Shown here: positions 1-9,351 of the stretch, one piece after another
Layout: each line of letters opens with the position of its first letter
Numbering within the stretch: the first letter of the stretch is position 1
NCBI GenBank assembly: GCA_943369485.1
Contig: CALRNH020000016.1
Location: 4,409 to 68,408 of the forward strand
Length of the DNA: 64,000 bases
Direction: 5' to 3'
Source of the DNA: ATX-6F1 sp943369485
GTDB taxonomy: Bacteria; Cyanobacteriota; Cyanobacteriia; PCC-6307; Cyanobiaceae
The notes under the pieces: model-generated
Seen by the model: the letters and a program-made list of their open reading frames with translations, nothing else
Told to the model about the DNA's origin: nothing
Databases searched by the model: none
Program-made: the position numbers and the translations under genes

Positions 1-502
1 CGGGGATGCCCCGGGGCGTGGTCCGGGCTCCAGTGGTGGGGTCGACTGAAATCACCTGCTTACTGGTCACGCGAAAGCTGCGACCACCGCCCAGGTCGTT
101 GACCGTGGAAGGATTGGCAAACCCCACGGCTGTGGCGCTGGGGAAGACGGTGGCTGTGGCGGTGTTCTGGCTCAGACAGGGGTTCTGGTAGGCCTGGCTG
201 CTGGCCCAGCCGGTGTTGGCTGTCACCAGCAGACGGCGGTTTTCGTCTTTGTTCAGCTCACTGATCACTGAGGCCAAGCCAGCTTCCGCCGCTTCTCTGG
301 CTTCAGAGCTCTCGCCCTGGAACAGGGCGCCCAGATTGCCGGTTGTGGCCAGGTTGGCCATGGCCAAGGATCCAACCACCGCCGCAAGCAACACCAACAG
401 AGCGACGGCAAGGGAGAAACCACCATTCCGTCGCCGCCCAGGCGAGTGACGCCTGGTCAGCAGGGTCAGGAGGAGCTTGGATTGCAGAGGGCGTTGCTTC
501 AT
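1..502 (-). CDS. PilX/pseudopilin-like protein, 5' part only
   Basis: An open frame starts with ATG at 502 and runs off the left edge of the window, so the C-terminus is missing. The N-terminus is basic (KQRPLQSK, then RRRNGGF) and is followed by a hydrophobic stretch, SLAVALLVLLAAVVGSLAMA. This is the layout of a type IV pilin-like signal (G/F cleavage, then a hydrophobic helix), although the usual Glu at +5 is not seen. After the helix comes an Ala/Glu-rich part (SSEAREAAEAGLASVISEL) resembling PilX or minor pseudopilins. It is probably a minor pilin exported by the type IV pilus or a type II-like machine. The family is inferred from the N-terminus alone. Confidence 0.6.
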   Translation of the reverse strand, partial: MKQRPLQSKLLLTLLTRRHSPGRRRNGGFSLAVALLVLLAAVVGSLAMANLATTGNLGALFQGESSEAREAAEAGLASVISELNKDENRRLLVTANTGWASSQAYQNPCLSQNTATATVFPSATAVGFANPSTVNDLGGGRSFRVTSKQVISVDPTTGARTTPRGIP

Positions 503-784
503 GGACGGGACTCCGATGCTCGGGCTTTTCGCTGGGTCCAAGTTGGAGGGCAATGGTCAAGCTTGGCCTTGGAACCAGAGCGCCAGTAAGGGTTGATGTC
601 TTGATCGTAGTGCCCTGGCAGGGGGACGAACAGCAGGGGAGGGATTGGCTTGTCTGAGAATTCCCTGGGTTCTGCAAAGGCTGATGACCACCCTGCCTGC
701 CTGAAGTAGCGTGAAATTACAATTCAAGCTGGTTAGTATGCTTTTGCATAGCTGTTGCCATGGTTTCTGCGGTAGGCATTAAAC

Positions 785-2263
785 TTGCCACGCTTGCCTC
801 CGTTGAATCCTCTGGGTTCCAGCCGTCCCCCTAACCCTGATTCCAGGCCCGCCTCCCTCCGCCGCCGCCTGTTGACCACCACCTTGCTGGCCGTTCTGGC
901 TGGCTACGGCGTGTTGCTGTTGGTGCAGCGTGTGATCTCCTTCGAGGCGCGCGTGCAAGCCCATCAACAATCCGTGGAGCTGGTGCGATCGGAGCTGCTC
1001 ACCCGTCGTTCGTCCCTCAAGGGGGCGGCTGGCCTGCAGCAATTGCTGGCTCAGATCCTCACTCCTCGTCTGCTGGTGTGGGTGGGCCTGGAGGAGGGCA
1101 ATACCTACGAACTTCCCACCCCCAACAAAGCCTTTTCCCTGCCCAGCTCCATTGTCAAGCTGGTCGCCCGGGCTGACGCGGCGGCCGAATTCAAGTCAAC
1201 GCCCCAGGAGTTCAGGCTCGACGGCAACACCTATGTCACCAGCAGCCAGCCGATCCAGCTGGAGGGGCGCCCGGCCCAGCTGCGTTTCGTCGAGGATTTC
1301 AGCGCCAGTGCCCAGCAGGAGCGCACGGCCCAATTGCTGCTGATCGCTGCGGCCGGCCTGGCCACCCTGTTCACCAGCCTGTTGCTGCGCCCCGTGATCC
1401 GCAGTGGCCTGAGGCCCCTGGAGAGCCTCTCTGATCGACTGGAGGGGGTCAGCTCCGAGAGCCTGGCCCAGCAGCGCATCCCGGTGGAGCGTCAGCCGGC
1501 CGAGCTGGTCCCGATCGCCACGGCCTTCAATGGTCTGCTCGAACGTCTCAGCCTCTCCTGGGATCGGCAGCGCTCCTTTGTCAATGGCGTGTCCCATGAG
1601 CTGCGCACACCGATCACCTTGATCGGGGGCTACGCCAGCCGACTGCGCCGCGGCTCGGTGGCTCTCGATGGGGAGCAGCAGGAGCAGATCGCCCTGATCG
1701 AGGCCGAATCCAGGCGCATGGCCCACCTGGTCACCGACCTGCTTGATCTCGCCCGCAGTGATGCCGGCAAGCTGCAGCTGGAGGCCCTGCCCATCGATCC
1801 GATCGCCTGCCTCGGCAACGTCTGCGATCGGCTGCAGCGCCATGCCGGCAGCCGCCTGCAGCTGGTTCCCGCGCCTGAGCACGAGGGCTGCCTGGCGATG
1901 GGTGATGCCAAGCGCTTGGAGCAGTGCCTGGCCAACCTGATCGAGAACGCCCTCAAGTACGCCCCAGCGCCCACAACGATCACCCTGCGCCTGAGCGCGA
2001 CCCCGGAGGCGTTGCTATTGCATGTGATCGACCAGGGTCCCGGCGTACAGGCGGCTGACAAGCAGATGATCTTTGAGCGCTTCAAGCGAGGCAGCAGCGC
2101 CGGCGACACGGCCGGCAGCGGCATCGGCCTGGCGGTGGTCGATGCGCTCATGCGCGGCATGGGCGGTGCGGTGTCGGTGGTGGATTCCCCGGGGGGCGGC
2201 GCCGATTTTCGCCTCCAGCTCAAGCGCGCTGCAGCAGCCGCTCCTGCCCTGGGCAGGGCCTGA
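785..2263 (+). CDS. membrane sensor histidine kinase (HAMP-HisKA-HATPase)
   Basis: This is a two-component sensor kinase of 492 aa. A first transmembrane helix lies at about residues 30-50 and a second at about 183-203, enclosing an extracytoplasmic sensor region of about 130 aa. A HAMP linker follows at about 205-255. The phospho-acceptor His is H271 in VSHELRTP. The ATPase part has an N box (NLIENALKYA, about 384-393), DQGPG and GSGIGLAVV. The start is a TTG, and later TTG codons could also serve. Its 3' end overlaps the convergent receiver gene at 2220-2642 by 44 bases. The two response regulators just downstream on the other strand are plausible partners. The signal sensed is unknown. Confidence 0.9.
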   Translation: MPRLPPLNPLGSSRPPNPDSRPASLRRRLLTTTLLAVLAGYGVLLLVQRVISFEARVQAHQQSVELVRSELLTRRSSLKGAAGLQQLLAQILTPRLLVWVGLEEGNTYELPTPNKAFSLPSSIVKLVARADAAAEFKSTPQEFRLDGNTYVTSSQPIQLEGRPAQLRFVEDFSASAQQERTAQLLLIAAAGLATLFTSLLLRPVIRSGLRPLESLSDRLEGVSSESLAQQRIPVERQPAELVPIATAFNGLLERLSLSWDRQRSFVNGVSHELRTPITLIGGYASRLRRGSVALDGEQQEQIALIEAESRRMAHLVTDLLDLARSDAGKLQLEALPIDPIACLGNVCDRLQRHAGSRLQLVPAPEHEGCLAMGDAKRLEQCLANLIENALKYAPAPTTITLRLSATPEALLLHVIDQGPGVQAADKQMIFERFKRGSSAGDTAGSGIGLAVVDALMRGMGGAVSVVDSPGGGADFRLQLKRAAAAAPALGRA

Positions 2264-2642
2264 GGCCCGCCACCAACTCGGGAAGTTGCTCGATCAGGCT
2301 GGTCTTGACGATGTAATCAGTGGCGCCAGCGGCGATCACTTGCTGGGCGCGGCCCAGGCTCCAATTGGCGCTGATGATCACGATCGGAGCCTGCAGGCCC
2401 TTGGCCCGCAGGCGTTGGAGCGCTCTGAAGCCATCGAGGCCCGGCAGCACCAGATCCAGCAGGATCAGATCGAAGTCTGGGCCTTGGGGATCAAGGAGAA
2501 GATCCTCCGCCGAGGCGAAGACCGTGGTGGCGCAGCCCAGGTCGGCCAGCTCAAGGGCCAGGAGCTTCCTGATCCGCGGGTCGTCGTCGACGATCGCCAC
2601 GTGGGGGCCGTCAACCATGACGGCTGGCGTGGTGTCGTTCAT
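2220..2642 (-). CDS. stand-alone receiver-domain response regulator
   Basis: The 140 aa protein is a single REC domain with no output domain. The acidic pocket is IVDDDP, the phospho-acceptor is about D63 in LILLDLVLPG, and the conserved Lys is in YIVKTS. It would act by phosphotransfer or protein contact rather than by DNA binding. It is convergent with the histidine kinase and overlaps its last 44 bases, and it lies 73 bases after the OmpR-type regulator on the same strand. This makes a compact three-gene signalling locus. Pairing with the kinase is inferred from position only. Confidence 0.85.
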   Translation of the reverse strand: MNDTTPAVMVDGPHVAIVDDDPRIRKLLALELADLGCATTVFASAEDLLLDPQGPDFDLILLDLVLPGLDGFRALQRLRAKGLQAPIVIISANWSLGRAQQVIAAGATDYIVKTSLIEQLPELVAGLRPCPGQERLLQRA

Positions 2643-2715
2643 CGGGTCAATCTGAATCCATCAGCGACCCCGAGCCTGAGGGTAGCCCGTCGGTTTCCTG
2701 AGAGTTGGCTGAGGC

Positions 2716-3468
2716 TCAGCGGCGGATCTCCCCTTCCCGCAGCATGAAGCCCACGCCGCGCACGGTCTGGATCAAGGTGGGCAGGTCCGGGACTTCGATT
2801 TTCTTGCGCAGATAACGGATGTACACATCCAGCAGGTTGTCGTCCCCGAAGTGGTTCTCGCCCCACACCTCGCGCAGAATCGTTTCGCGATCCACCACGC
2901 TGTTGCAGCGTCGCAGCAGGCAGACCAGCAGGTCGTATTCGCGCACCGAGAGCTGGATCGGGCGACCACCGCGGCTCACATCGCGGGTGGAGAGGGTCAC
3001 CGAGAGATCCGCCAGCTCCAGACGGTCGCGGTTGGCCGCGGCCTGGGCATAGCCAGCCCGGCGCAGCTGGGCCCGCACCCGCGCCAGCAGCTCCTCGATC
3101 GAGAAGGGCTTGAGCAGAAAGTCGTCGGCGCCCGAATCGAGCGCCTCGACCCGATCGCGCACCTCATCACGGCCGGTGAGCATCAGGATCGGGGTGAACA
3201 CCCCGCTGGCGCGCATGCGCCGGCAGATCTCGACGCCGCTGAAGTCCGGCAAGGTCCAATCGAGCAGGATCAGATCGGTGGGCACCGAGCGCAGGTGAAT
3301 CAGCGCCGACTGGCCATCGAAGGCCTCGTTCACCCCATAGCCCTCCACTCCCAATTCTCCGGCCAGGAGAGCGCGCAGCCGTGGGTCGTCATCGACGATC
3401 AGCAGCTGGGCCTGGGTTTCCGTCGCGTCGGACACTCGGTGGAGGGCGGGGTGGCGAGCGGACGGCAC
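2716..3468 (-). CDS. OmpR/PhoB-family DNA-binding response regulator
   Basis: The protein has an N-terminal receiver domain (LLIVDDDPR; phospho-acceptor about D70 in LILLDWTLPD; LKPF for the conserved Lys) and a C-terminal winged helix (LSVREYDLLVCLL; DVYIRYLRKKIE; TVRGVGFML). It should be a transcription factor activated by phosphorylation. The ATG at 3468 gives 250 aa. A GTG at 3435 (VSDATETQ) fits the domain start better and would avoid crowding the divergent permease gene. Which member of the cyanobacterial OmpR group this is cannot be decided from the sequence alone. Confidence 0.88.
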   Translation of the reverse strand: MPSARHPALHRVSDATETQAQLLIVDDDPRLRALLAGELGVEGYGVNEAFDGQSALIHLRSVPTDLILLDWTLPDFSGVEICRRMRASGVFTPILMLTGRDEVRDRVEALDSGADDFLLKPFSIEELLARVRAQLRRAGYAQAAANRDRLELADLSVTLSTRDVSRGGRPIQLSVREYDLLVCLLRRCNSVVDRETILREVWGENHFGDDNLLDVYIRYLRKKIEVPDLPTLIQTVRGVGFMLREGEIRR

Positions 3469-3474
3469 GCACAG

Positions 3475-4401
3475 TTGAGCACTCGATACGCTAGCCGCAG
3501 TTGCGCCGGCCCACCAGCCGCTCCTGGCCTGATCCCACTGCCGTGGTCAGCTGTTCTTGGTCCCAAGGGAGGCCGATCGCTCTCCAGCCGTCTGGCCCGC
3601 TGGGGAGTGGCGATCGTGCTGCTCTACGCCCTGGTGGCCCTGCTGACGCCGCTGCTGGTGCACCTCGGTGCCCTTGCTGATCCCAATGCCGGCCTGGAGA
3701 ACCCGGTCAATGCCGCCCCCAGCTGGGCCCATTGGTGCGGGACCGACCGACTGGGACGCGATGTAGGTGTGCGCACCCTCGCGGGCAGCGGGGTGGCGCT
3801 GCAGGTGGTGGCCCTGGCCCTCGTGCTGGCACTGGTGATCGGAGTGCCGCTGGGGATGCTCAGTGGCTACCTGGGGGGGCCGGTGGACCGCGTGCTGGTG
3901 CTCGTGATGGACACCCTTTACACCCTGCCGGTGCTTCTGCTCTCGGTGGTTCTGGCCTTTCTGCTCGGCCGGGGCCTGCCCAATGCGGCCGCTGCGCTGT
4001 GTGTGGTCTACGTGCCCCAGTACTTCCGGGTGGTGCGCAATCAATCGGCCCAGGTGAAGGCGGAGCTCTACATCGAGGCGGCCCAGTCGCTCGGGGCGGG
4101 GCCGCTGTGGATCATCCGGCGCTACCTGCTGCGCAATGTGATCACGTCGGTGCCGGTGCTGCTCACCCTCAATGCCGCCGATGCGGTGCTGATCCTGGGG
4201 GGGTTGGGCTTCCTGGGGCTGGGCCTGCCCGAATCCATCCCCGAGTGGGGCAGTGATCTGCAGCAGGCGCTCACGGCGCTGCCCACGGGCATCTGGTGGA
4301 CGGCCCTGTTCCCGGGGCTGGCGATGTTCATCCTTGTGCTGGGTCTCTCGTTTCTGGGGGAGGGGTTGGAGGATTGGTTGAACAGATCTACCAAAACATA
4401 A
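3475..4401 (+). CDS. DppC/OppC-type ABC transporter permease
   Basis: This is a peptide/nickel-type ABC permease subunit. It has about six hydrophobic helices, the family's early motif CGTDRLGRDV, and the EAA loop EAAQSLGAGPLWIIRRYLL that contacts the ATPase. The substrate is not predictable, since no binding protein, second permease or ATPase lies nearby. The start is uncertain. There is no in-frame ATG close by; candidates are GTG 3451 (with a GGAGG five bases upstream), TTG 3475 and GTG 3607. The coding region from the first helix (about 3607) to the stop is firm. Confidence 0.85.
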   Translation: MSTRYASRSCAGPPAAPGLIPLPWSAVLGPKGGRSLSSRLARWGVAIVLLYALVALLTPLLVHLGALADPNAGLENPVNAAPSWAHWCGTDRLGRDVGVRTLAGSGVALQVVALALVLALVIGVPLGMLSGYLGGPVDRVLVLVMDTLYTLPVLLLSVVLAFLLGRGLPNAAAALCVVYVPQYFRVVRNQSAQVKAELYIEAAQSLGAGPLWIIRRYLLRNVITSVPVLLTLNAADAVLILGGLGFLGLGLPESIPEWGSDLQQALTALPTGIWWTALFPGLAMFILVLGLSFLGEGLEDWLNRSTKT

Positions 4402-4429
4402 ATGGCGTTTAGAGACAGTGCAAAGTCCG

Positions 4430-6751
4430 TTAGGCTTGTGCAGGAATTGCACCAAGCCTGGTTAGCATAGGAAAATCGAGTGAGCGAAACTCATTGAGAT
4501 AAGACTTCAGTCCTTCAATTTGCCGTTGAGGGTCGCTGATCGCCTGCCCTGCTGCATCGGTCAGATGGCCATCAATCGCTCCAAGACCCATCAATACAAG
4601 GCCGGTGGCGGTGTCCTCATCGAGCTCCTGTTCGACCGTTTCCAGAACGAGAGCTTGGAGAGGAGAAAAAGCCAGGGCTCCAGCGGTTGCAGGCGCGACC
4701 AAAAAACCATAATTGTGCCCAGCTTGCATGAGATTGCGCAGTCTTCGATTCACCTCCAAGGCCATACTGGAGGCCTCAGAAGTGATGACGTTATGCTGAA
4801 GTCCAATGCGCCCATGATGGATCAGTAGTGACACGATTGGCAGCAGCATATCAATGCTGTACCCCATAGCCATGCTGAGATCACCAAAGCTCCGGGGTTC
4901 CTCGGTCATCGCAGCTTCAATGAACATACATGCATCAGGGTCAAGCTTCAGCACGTCAAAACTGGTCGTGACTTGGTAATCACACTCCCTCTCCCTAGCA
5001 GTAAGGATGAATACAAGTTCAGAAACAGCGTGGTTGCGCTGGCTTTCACTCAAATGCGTCGGCCCCTTGACGAATATGTCTCGCCGGAATGACTGGTTGA
5101 TCGCAAGATCAAAGAGGGCTTCACGCATGGTGGGATGCGGCTCGGAAGTGAGCAGAGAGTTGCGGGGTTCCCCCAGCAGGGAAGTGAATTGCTCTGGGAG
5201 GGTGGCGGAACCCACATAACTGAATTTGTACCTTTGCGCGCGGGAATGCATGTCCGCAACGTAAAGCGGCTTCCAGTGATCCGATCCATACTCGCCCAAG
5301 AGGTAGGCGTTGTTGCGCTCGGCTTCTATCTCATGGAGTTCTGCCGCCAGATGGGGAAGTTGGCGACGGAGGGGTTGGCTCACTCTTGCCAGCGCGCGCA
5401 ACTTGTCGCCGGCCGTCCGCAACGCTTTCATTGGGGTGCTGGGCTGGTGAAGGTTCCGCTCCAGTCCAGCAAGCATGTTGAAAACGCTCCGTCCCAGCCA
5501 TCCTGGATAGGTGTTGTAGGAGCAATAGAACAAACCAGCAGGTCGCAACACGGCGGAAGCCACCGAGAACATCGCGTGTTGTACTTCCTCAGATACCCAT
5601 GTAGCAATGCCATGGGCTACGACATAATCAAAACAAAGTGCAGAATCAGAGGGGCCTTGGAGAGGGGTTGTATCGTGCGACAGTGTGAGGAAATCAGCCT
5701 CGAGGAAACGGACATTGCTGAGGCCCAATGCGTTAGCAAGCCACTGACTTTCAGCAACGTGACTAGGATGGAAATCAACCCCGACAAAGCTTCCCTCAGG
5801 GTAGGCCGCTGCCAAGATGCACAACCCGAAGCCAGTGCCACTTCCAAGGTCAAGATAGCGAAAGGCACTACCCTGGCTAGATCGGGGTGGTCGTTGACCC
5901 TTGATCAGAGCAGCGAAATCAAGCCAGTTCGGTGCAAGCTCGCGGTGATAGCAATTCGTGTAAGCAGCTCCAGAGAAATAACCATGGTCCCAACCGGAAC
6001 CCGGAGTCGTGCGGGGCTCGTTGTCGACTATCCGTACCTGTGAGGAACGATCCTCTGGTGTCTGAGCTGCTGATGAATGTTCACTTACGACGTCGCTGCT
6101 TAGCGATGAAGGCTTGCGAGCAGTGACATTTAGACTGATCGGCACACCTTTAAGCTCAAGATTGCTGGTGTCATCAAAGATCTGGAACTTCTCAACTCTC
6201 GTCACCGTATCAAAACCAGCAACCTCCAAAAAGCGACGAAGAATGCCCTCGCTCAGGCCGGCATTGTGATAATCATAGGGGTCCATATGTCCACCAAATA
6301 TCATGCGTACCACCAGAAAGCGCTCCTCCTCGTTGAGATTTTGCTTGTCAAGGAACAGCTGGGCAAGCGTTTCGAGATCAGGGACACTGACGAACAACTT
6401 TCCGCCTGGCTTCAGTACCCGGTACCACTCGCGCAGCACGTCTTCAATTTCGCCCGCGTAATCGAAATGCTCCAGAACATGGGATGCATAGATCTCTTCT
6501 AAGCTGTCAGTAGCAAAGGTGGAGAGGTCCTTAGCGTTGCCCACGTGGTCCACCGCAGGTCCAGGTAGGGCATTGAGCACTTCCCACCCATCCCGGCGAC
6601 AGGTGCCACCAATGTGCAAGCGGCGGCCCGAGTCGATTTGCGCTGAACCCAAAGCAAACACCGAAAGCAAGGCCCAAGAATAAGGCATCTTTGAGTGAGC
6701 ACACGATCGACAAGACGGCAAACCACCACCAGCCAAGGCCCATCCCCACAA
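4430..6751 (-). CDS. double SAM-dependent methyltransferase with regulatory domain
   Basis: The 773 aa protein carries two class I methyltransferase units. The first (about residues 44-210) resembles the COG4627 type: LHIGG, then YASHVLEHF and VLKPGGKLFVSVPD. The second (about 240-470) has the SAM-binding motif YLDLGSGTGFG, then VGVDFHPSH and FLEADF. It is followed by a region (about 470-560) like the methyltransferase regulatory domain PF10119, and an all-helical C-terminus. The start is uncertain: ATG 6688 (MPYS) is also possible, because the first domain begins only at about residue 44. It is divergent from the TPR/OGT-like gene with 198 bases between them, a region that could hold promoters for both. 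The substrate is unknown. The base composition is visibly more AT-rich than the flanks. Confidence 0.8.
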   Translation of the reverse strand: MWGWALAGGGLPSCRSCAHSKMPYSWALLSVFALGSAQIDSGRRLHIGGTCRRDGWEVLNALPGPAVDHVGNAKDLSTFATDSLEEIYASHVLEHFDYAGEIEDVLREWYRVLKPGGKLFVSVPDLETLAQLFLDKQNLNEEERFLVVRMIFGGHMDPYDYHNAGLSEGILRRFLEVAGFDTVTRVEKFQIFDDTSNLELKGVPISLNVTARKPSSLSSDVVSEHSSAAQTPEDRSSQVRIVDNEPRTTPGSGWDHGYFSGAAYTNCYHRELAPNWLDFAALIKGQRPPRSSQGSAFRYLDLGSGTGFGLCILAAAYPEGSFVGVDFHPSHVAESQWLANALGLSNVRFLEADFLTLSHDTTPLQGPSDSALCFDYVVAHGIATWVSEEVQHAMFSVASAVLRPAGLFYCSYNTYPGWLGRSVFNMLAGLERNLHQPSTPMKALRTAGDKLRALARVSQPLRRQLPHLAAELHEIEAERNNAYLLGEYGSDHWKPLYVADMHSRAQRYKFSYVGSATLPEQFTSLLGEPRNSLLTSEPHPTMREALFDLAINQSFRRDIFVKGPTHLSESQRNHAVSELVFILTARERECDYQVTTSFDVLKLDPDACMFIEAAMTEEPRSFGDLSMAMGYSIDMLLPIVSLLIHHGRIGLQHNVITSEASSMALEVNRRLRNLMQAGHNYGFLVAPATAGALAFSPLQALVLETVEQELDEDTATGLVLMGLGAIDGHLTDAAGQAISDPQRQIEGLKSYLNEFRSLDFPMLTRLGAIPAQA

Positions 6752-6949
6752 ACAGTTTGTGAATCCTGGCCAAGATTGTTGCTACCTCTGAGTTTCAGGT
6801 AGACAAGAAGATCGCCACCAGATTCTCCATCACCGATATGATGGATCGACGGGTGGAACGAGAAATTCAAGGCAGACCCCAAAGGCAAGACCTTGAGGCC
6901 CTTTTCACGCTGCCACATGAACGGCTAAGCTAAATGCGGATAAGCCTAA

Positions 6950-9259
6950 GTGGCCATGATCTCGATGAATGCAGACATCCCCTCGAGTAGTCAAGAATCG
7001 ATTCAAGAAGCCAAAGAATTCATCAATCAAGGCGATTTTGTTCGAGCAGAAGAAATTTATCGAAACTTGATCAAACAGGATTGTGTTGATCCGCGTGTGT
7101 ACTGCAATCTTGGCCTGCTCAGGGGTATTGCGGGAGCCCACCAGGAACAGCGGGAACTGCTTGAAAAGGCAATTACTTTAAATCCAGAATTTCCCGAAGC
7201 TCACCTCAATCTTGGCAACTACTATCTCCGTGCGGACAGATCCCATCAGTCGATCACATCATACAAAGAGGTGATCAGGCTGTCACCAGAAATGGCAGAA
7301 GCCCACAACAATCTTGGCGTCGCACTCAGCAACACTGGCAGCTTTGATGAGGCCAGAGATGCTTTCGACAGGGCCATTGCCTTGAAATCTGACTATGCCG
7401 ACGCATGGTTAAATCGATGTCGGCTGCACTGCATGCGCGATGCTACAACCATAGCTGAAGCAGATTATGCCCAGGCCGTACGCTTACAGCCCGATGCTCC
7501 TTCTTTACTCAGGGTGATGGCTGAGGCGCTCCACTGCAGTGGTCAATTGGAGAAAGCCCTTGGCCATTACCAAGCCTTGGTGCAAGACGATTCAGATGAT
7601 GCCAATCTACTAAGAAAATATGCAGAATGCCTGCGCATTCTTGGTCGTTCTGATGAGGCTGTTGAGCAATACTTTCACCTCCTATCTCTTGATTCGAATA
7701 GTGCTGATGTTCTAGCTGAGTATGCCATGGCGCTGAATGATCTTGGCATGGTTCATGACGCGCTTGCTGTGCTGGACCAAGCCCTAGAGATCCAGTCGGA
7801 CAATGTTCTCGCCATTAATTTTCAAGGTGTGCTGCTGCAAAACCTCGGGCTTACAAGTGAGGCCATCGCCCGATTTGAGCTTGCCCGTTCAATTCTTCCC
7901 CAGCATCCGGGCGTGCTCGCCAACCTGGCCATGGCTCATCGCTACCAGGGGCAACTGGGCGAGGCCATCAACTGCTTCAAGAAGGCAATTGCTGCTGAGC
8001 CCACCAGGCTCGATCTCTATCATGGCCTACTCTTCACCTACTCCATCGGTGGTGCGGATCTGGCGAAACCGATGCTGGAGGTGGCCGACGAATACTGGAA
8101 TCTTGTTCGTCGAAAACACTCTGAGTCACGAGATGAGAAGTGGCTACAGCCGCAGCAAGTCCTTGGTTCTCGAATAAAAATCGGCTTTCTTTGCGCCGAG
8201 GTTGGGGAACATGTGGTGAGTGCTTTTTTGATAGCTTTTCTGCGTCATTACGATCGCCAGCGTTTTGAGGTGGAACTCATTTCTGTCTGTCGTCATTACA
8301 GCGAGCGAGCCATGAAGCTGGTGGATCTTGTCGACCACGCCTATAGCCTGCAAGGCATGAGTCTTCAGGCAGGACGAGAAGCCATCCAGAGCAGGGACTA
8401 TCACATCATCGTAGAAACATCAGGCTTCACGAGAGCGACGGGAATTGAATACTTAGCTGAACGGTGCGCTCCCGTGCAATGCCATTACATCGGCTATCAC
8501 GCGAGCACCGGCCTCGACACAATCGATTACTTCATCGGTGATGATGAAACCGTGCCAGAGGAGTTTGCTGAGCAGTTTCGTGAAAAGCTTTGGAGGTTGC
8601 CTCGCCCTTGGTTGGCTTTTGATCCATTCGTGCCTTTTCCAAAGGCAGAATCTCTCGCCACGAAGTCTATACCTGCGTTGGGCTCATTCAACCAGTTTTC
8701 AAAGGTGCGGGATGAAACCCTATGCTGCTGGGCTGAAGCTCTCCATCAGACGCCAGATAGCATTTTGGTGTTGAAGGATCGATTGAGTGCTGATTCTTTC
8801 ATATGTGATCGAATCAAAAATTCTCTGGAGCAAAAAGGTATCGATCCTGCCCGTGTACATTTTTTAGAGCAAACAGTCAGCTGGGAACAGCATCTTCAGC
8901 ATTACAACATCCTTGATGTGGCTCTTGACACCACTCCATGGAGCAGCGCCACCACGGCCGTGGATGCAATGGCCATGGGGGTGCCGCTGGTGGCGATTCG
9001 GGGACAGTGCACCTCCGCTCGAATGAGCGCATCGCTGGTGAAGGGGCTGGGACATCCAGAGTGGGTGAGTGAAACTCCGGAGGAATTCGGAGCGATCGTG
9101 GCAAGGTTATGCAGTGATCTATTGAGCTTAAGAGGAGGAAAATATGAACGCCAGCAACAAATGCTTTCAAGCCCATTGATGAACCAACGTGATCTTACCG
9201 AAGCGCTGGAGAGTGCGTTTATTTCTATGTTGAAACGCTTCTCGATGAAATCTCAGTAA
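6950..9259 (+). CDS. TPR protein with O-GlcNAc-transferase-like (GT41) domain
   Basis: The 769 aa protein has about ten TPR-type helix pairs (residues 15-390; for example YRNLI..., AHNNLGVALSNTG, VLANLAMAHRYQGQ) followed by a GT41/SPINDLY-like catalytic region. Family landmarks are present: GEHVVSAFL (the position of the catalytic-region His), CHYIGYHASTGLDTIDYFIGD, GSFNQFSKV, a Lys in ILVLKDRL (the UDP-contacting Lys of the family), and DTTPWSSATTAVDAMAMG. It probably transfers a sugar to Ser/Thr of proteins in the cytoplasm. The start is GTG 6950, with ATG 6956 or 6965 as alternatives. It ends 92 bases from a convergent pilin gene, so pilin is one candidate acceptor. That link is inference only. 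Confidence 0.85.
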   Translation: MAMISMNADIPSSSQESIQEAKEFINQGDFVRAEEIYRNLIKQDCVDPRVYCNLGLLRGIAGAHQEQRELLEKAITLNPEFPEAHLNLGNYYLRADRSHQSITSYKEVIRLSPEMAEAHNNLGVALSNTGSFDEARDAFDRAIALKSDYADAWLNRCRLHCMRDATTIAEADYAQAVRLQPDAPSLLRVMAEALHCSGQLEKALGHYQALVQDDSDDANLLRKYAECLRILGRSDEAVEQYFHLLSLDSNSADVLAEYAMALNDLGMVHDALAVLDQALEIQSDNVLAINFQGVLLQNLGLTSEAIARFELARSILPQHPGVLANLAMAHRYQGQLGEAINCFKKAIAAEPTRLDLYHGLLFTYSIGGADLAKPMLEVADEYWNLVRRKHSESRDEKWLQPQQVLGSRIKIGFLCAEVGEHVVSAFLIAFLRHYDRQRFEVELISVCRHYSERAMKLVDLVDHAYSLQGMSLQAGREAIQSRDYHIIVETSGFTRATGIEYLAERCAPVQCHYIGYHASTGLDTIDYFIGDDETVPEEFAEQFREKLWRLPRPWLAFDPFVPFPKAESLATKSIPALGSFNQFSKVRDETLCCWAEALHQTPDSILVLKDRLSADSFICDRIKNSLEQKGIDPARVHFLEQTVSWEQHLQHYNILDVALDTTPWSSATTAVDAMAMGVPLVAIRGQCTSARMSASLVKGLGHPEWVSETPEEFGAIVARLCSDLLSLRGGKYERQQQMLSSPLMNQRDLTEALESAFISMLKRFSMKSQ

Positions 9260-9301
9260 ACTCTAAAAGTTCTGCCCATCAATGAAATCAGCATAGACGA
9301 C

Positions 9302-9327
9302 AAAAAAGGCGGGCATTGGCCCGCCTT
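9302..9327 (-). terminator. intrinsic terminator after pilA
   Basis: A perfect 9-bp stem (9306-9314 with 9319-9327) with a 4-base loop is followed, on the reverse strand, by a run of T. It sits 25 bases after the stop of the pilin gene at 9352 and faces the end of the TPR/OGT gene, which it may also terminate. Confidence 0.85.
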
Positions 9328-9351
9328 GGTAAAATCTGTGTTTACGAGAAT

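Noticed and set aside
303..677. Open reverse frame of 124 codons
   Set aside because: It is out of phase with the pseudopilin frame starting at 502, which has the clear signal and helix.
2851..3474. Long forward extension upstream of the DppC permease
   Set aside because: It is the antisense of the OmpR-type regulator. The permease similarity begins only near 3600.
6499..6918. Reverse frames over the methyltransferase start (including a hydrophobic one at 6531-6773)
   Set aside because: They overlap the conserved first SAM domain in another phase and show no family features.
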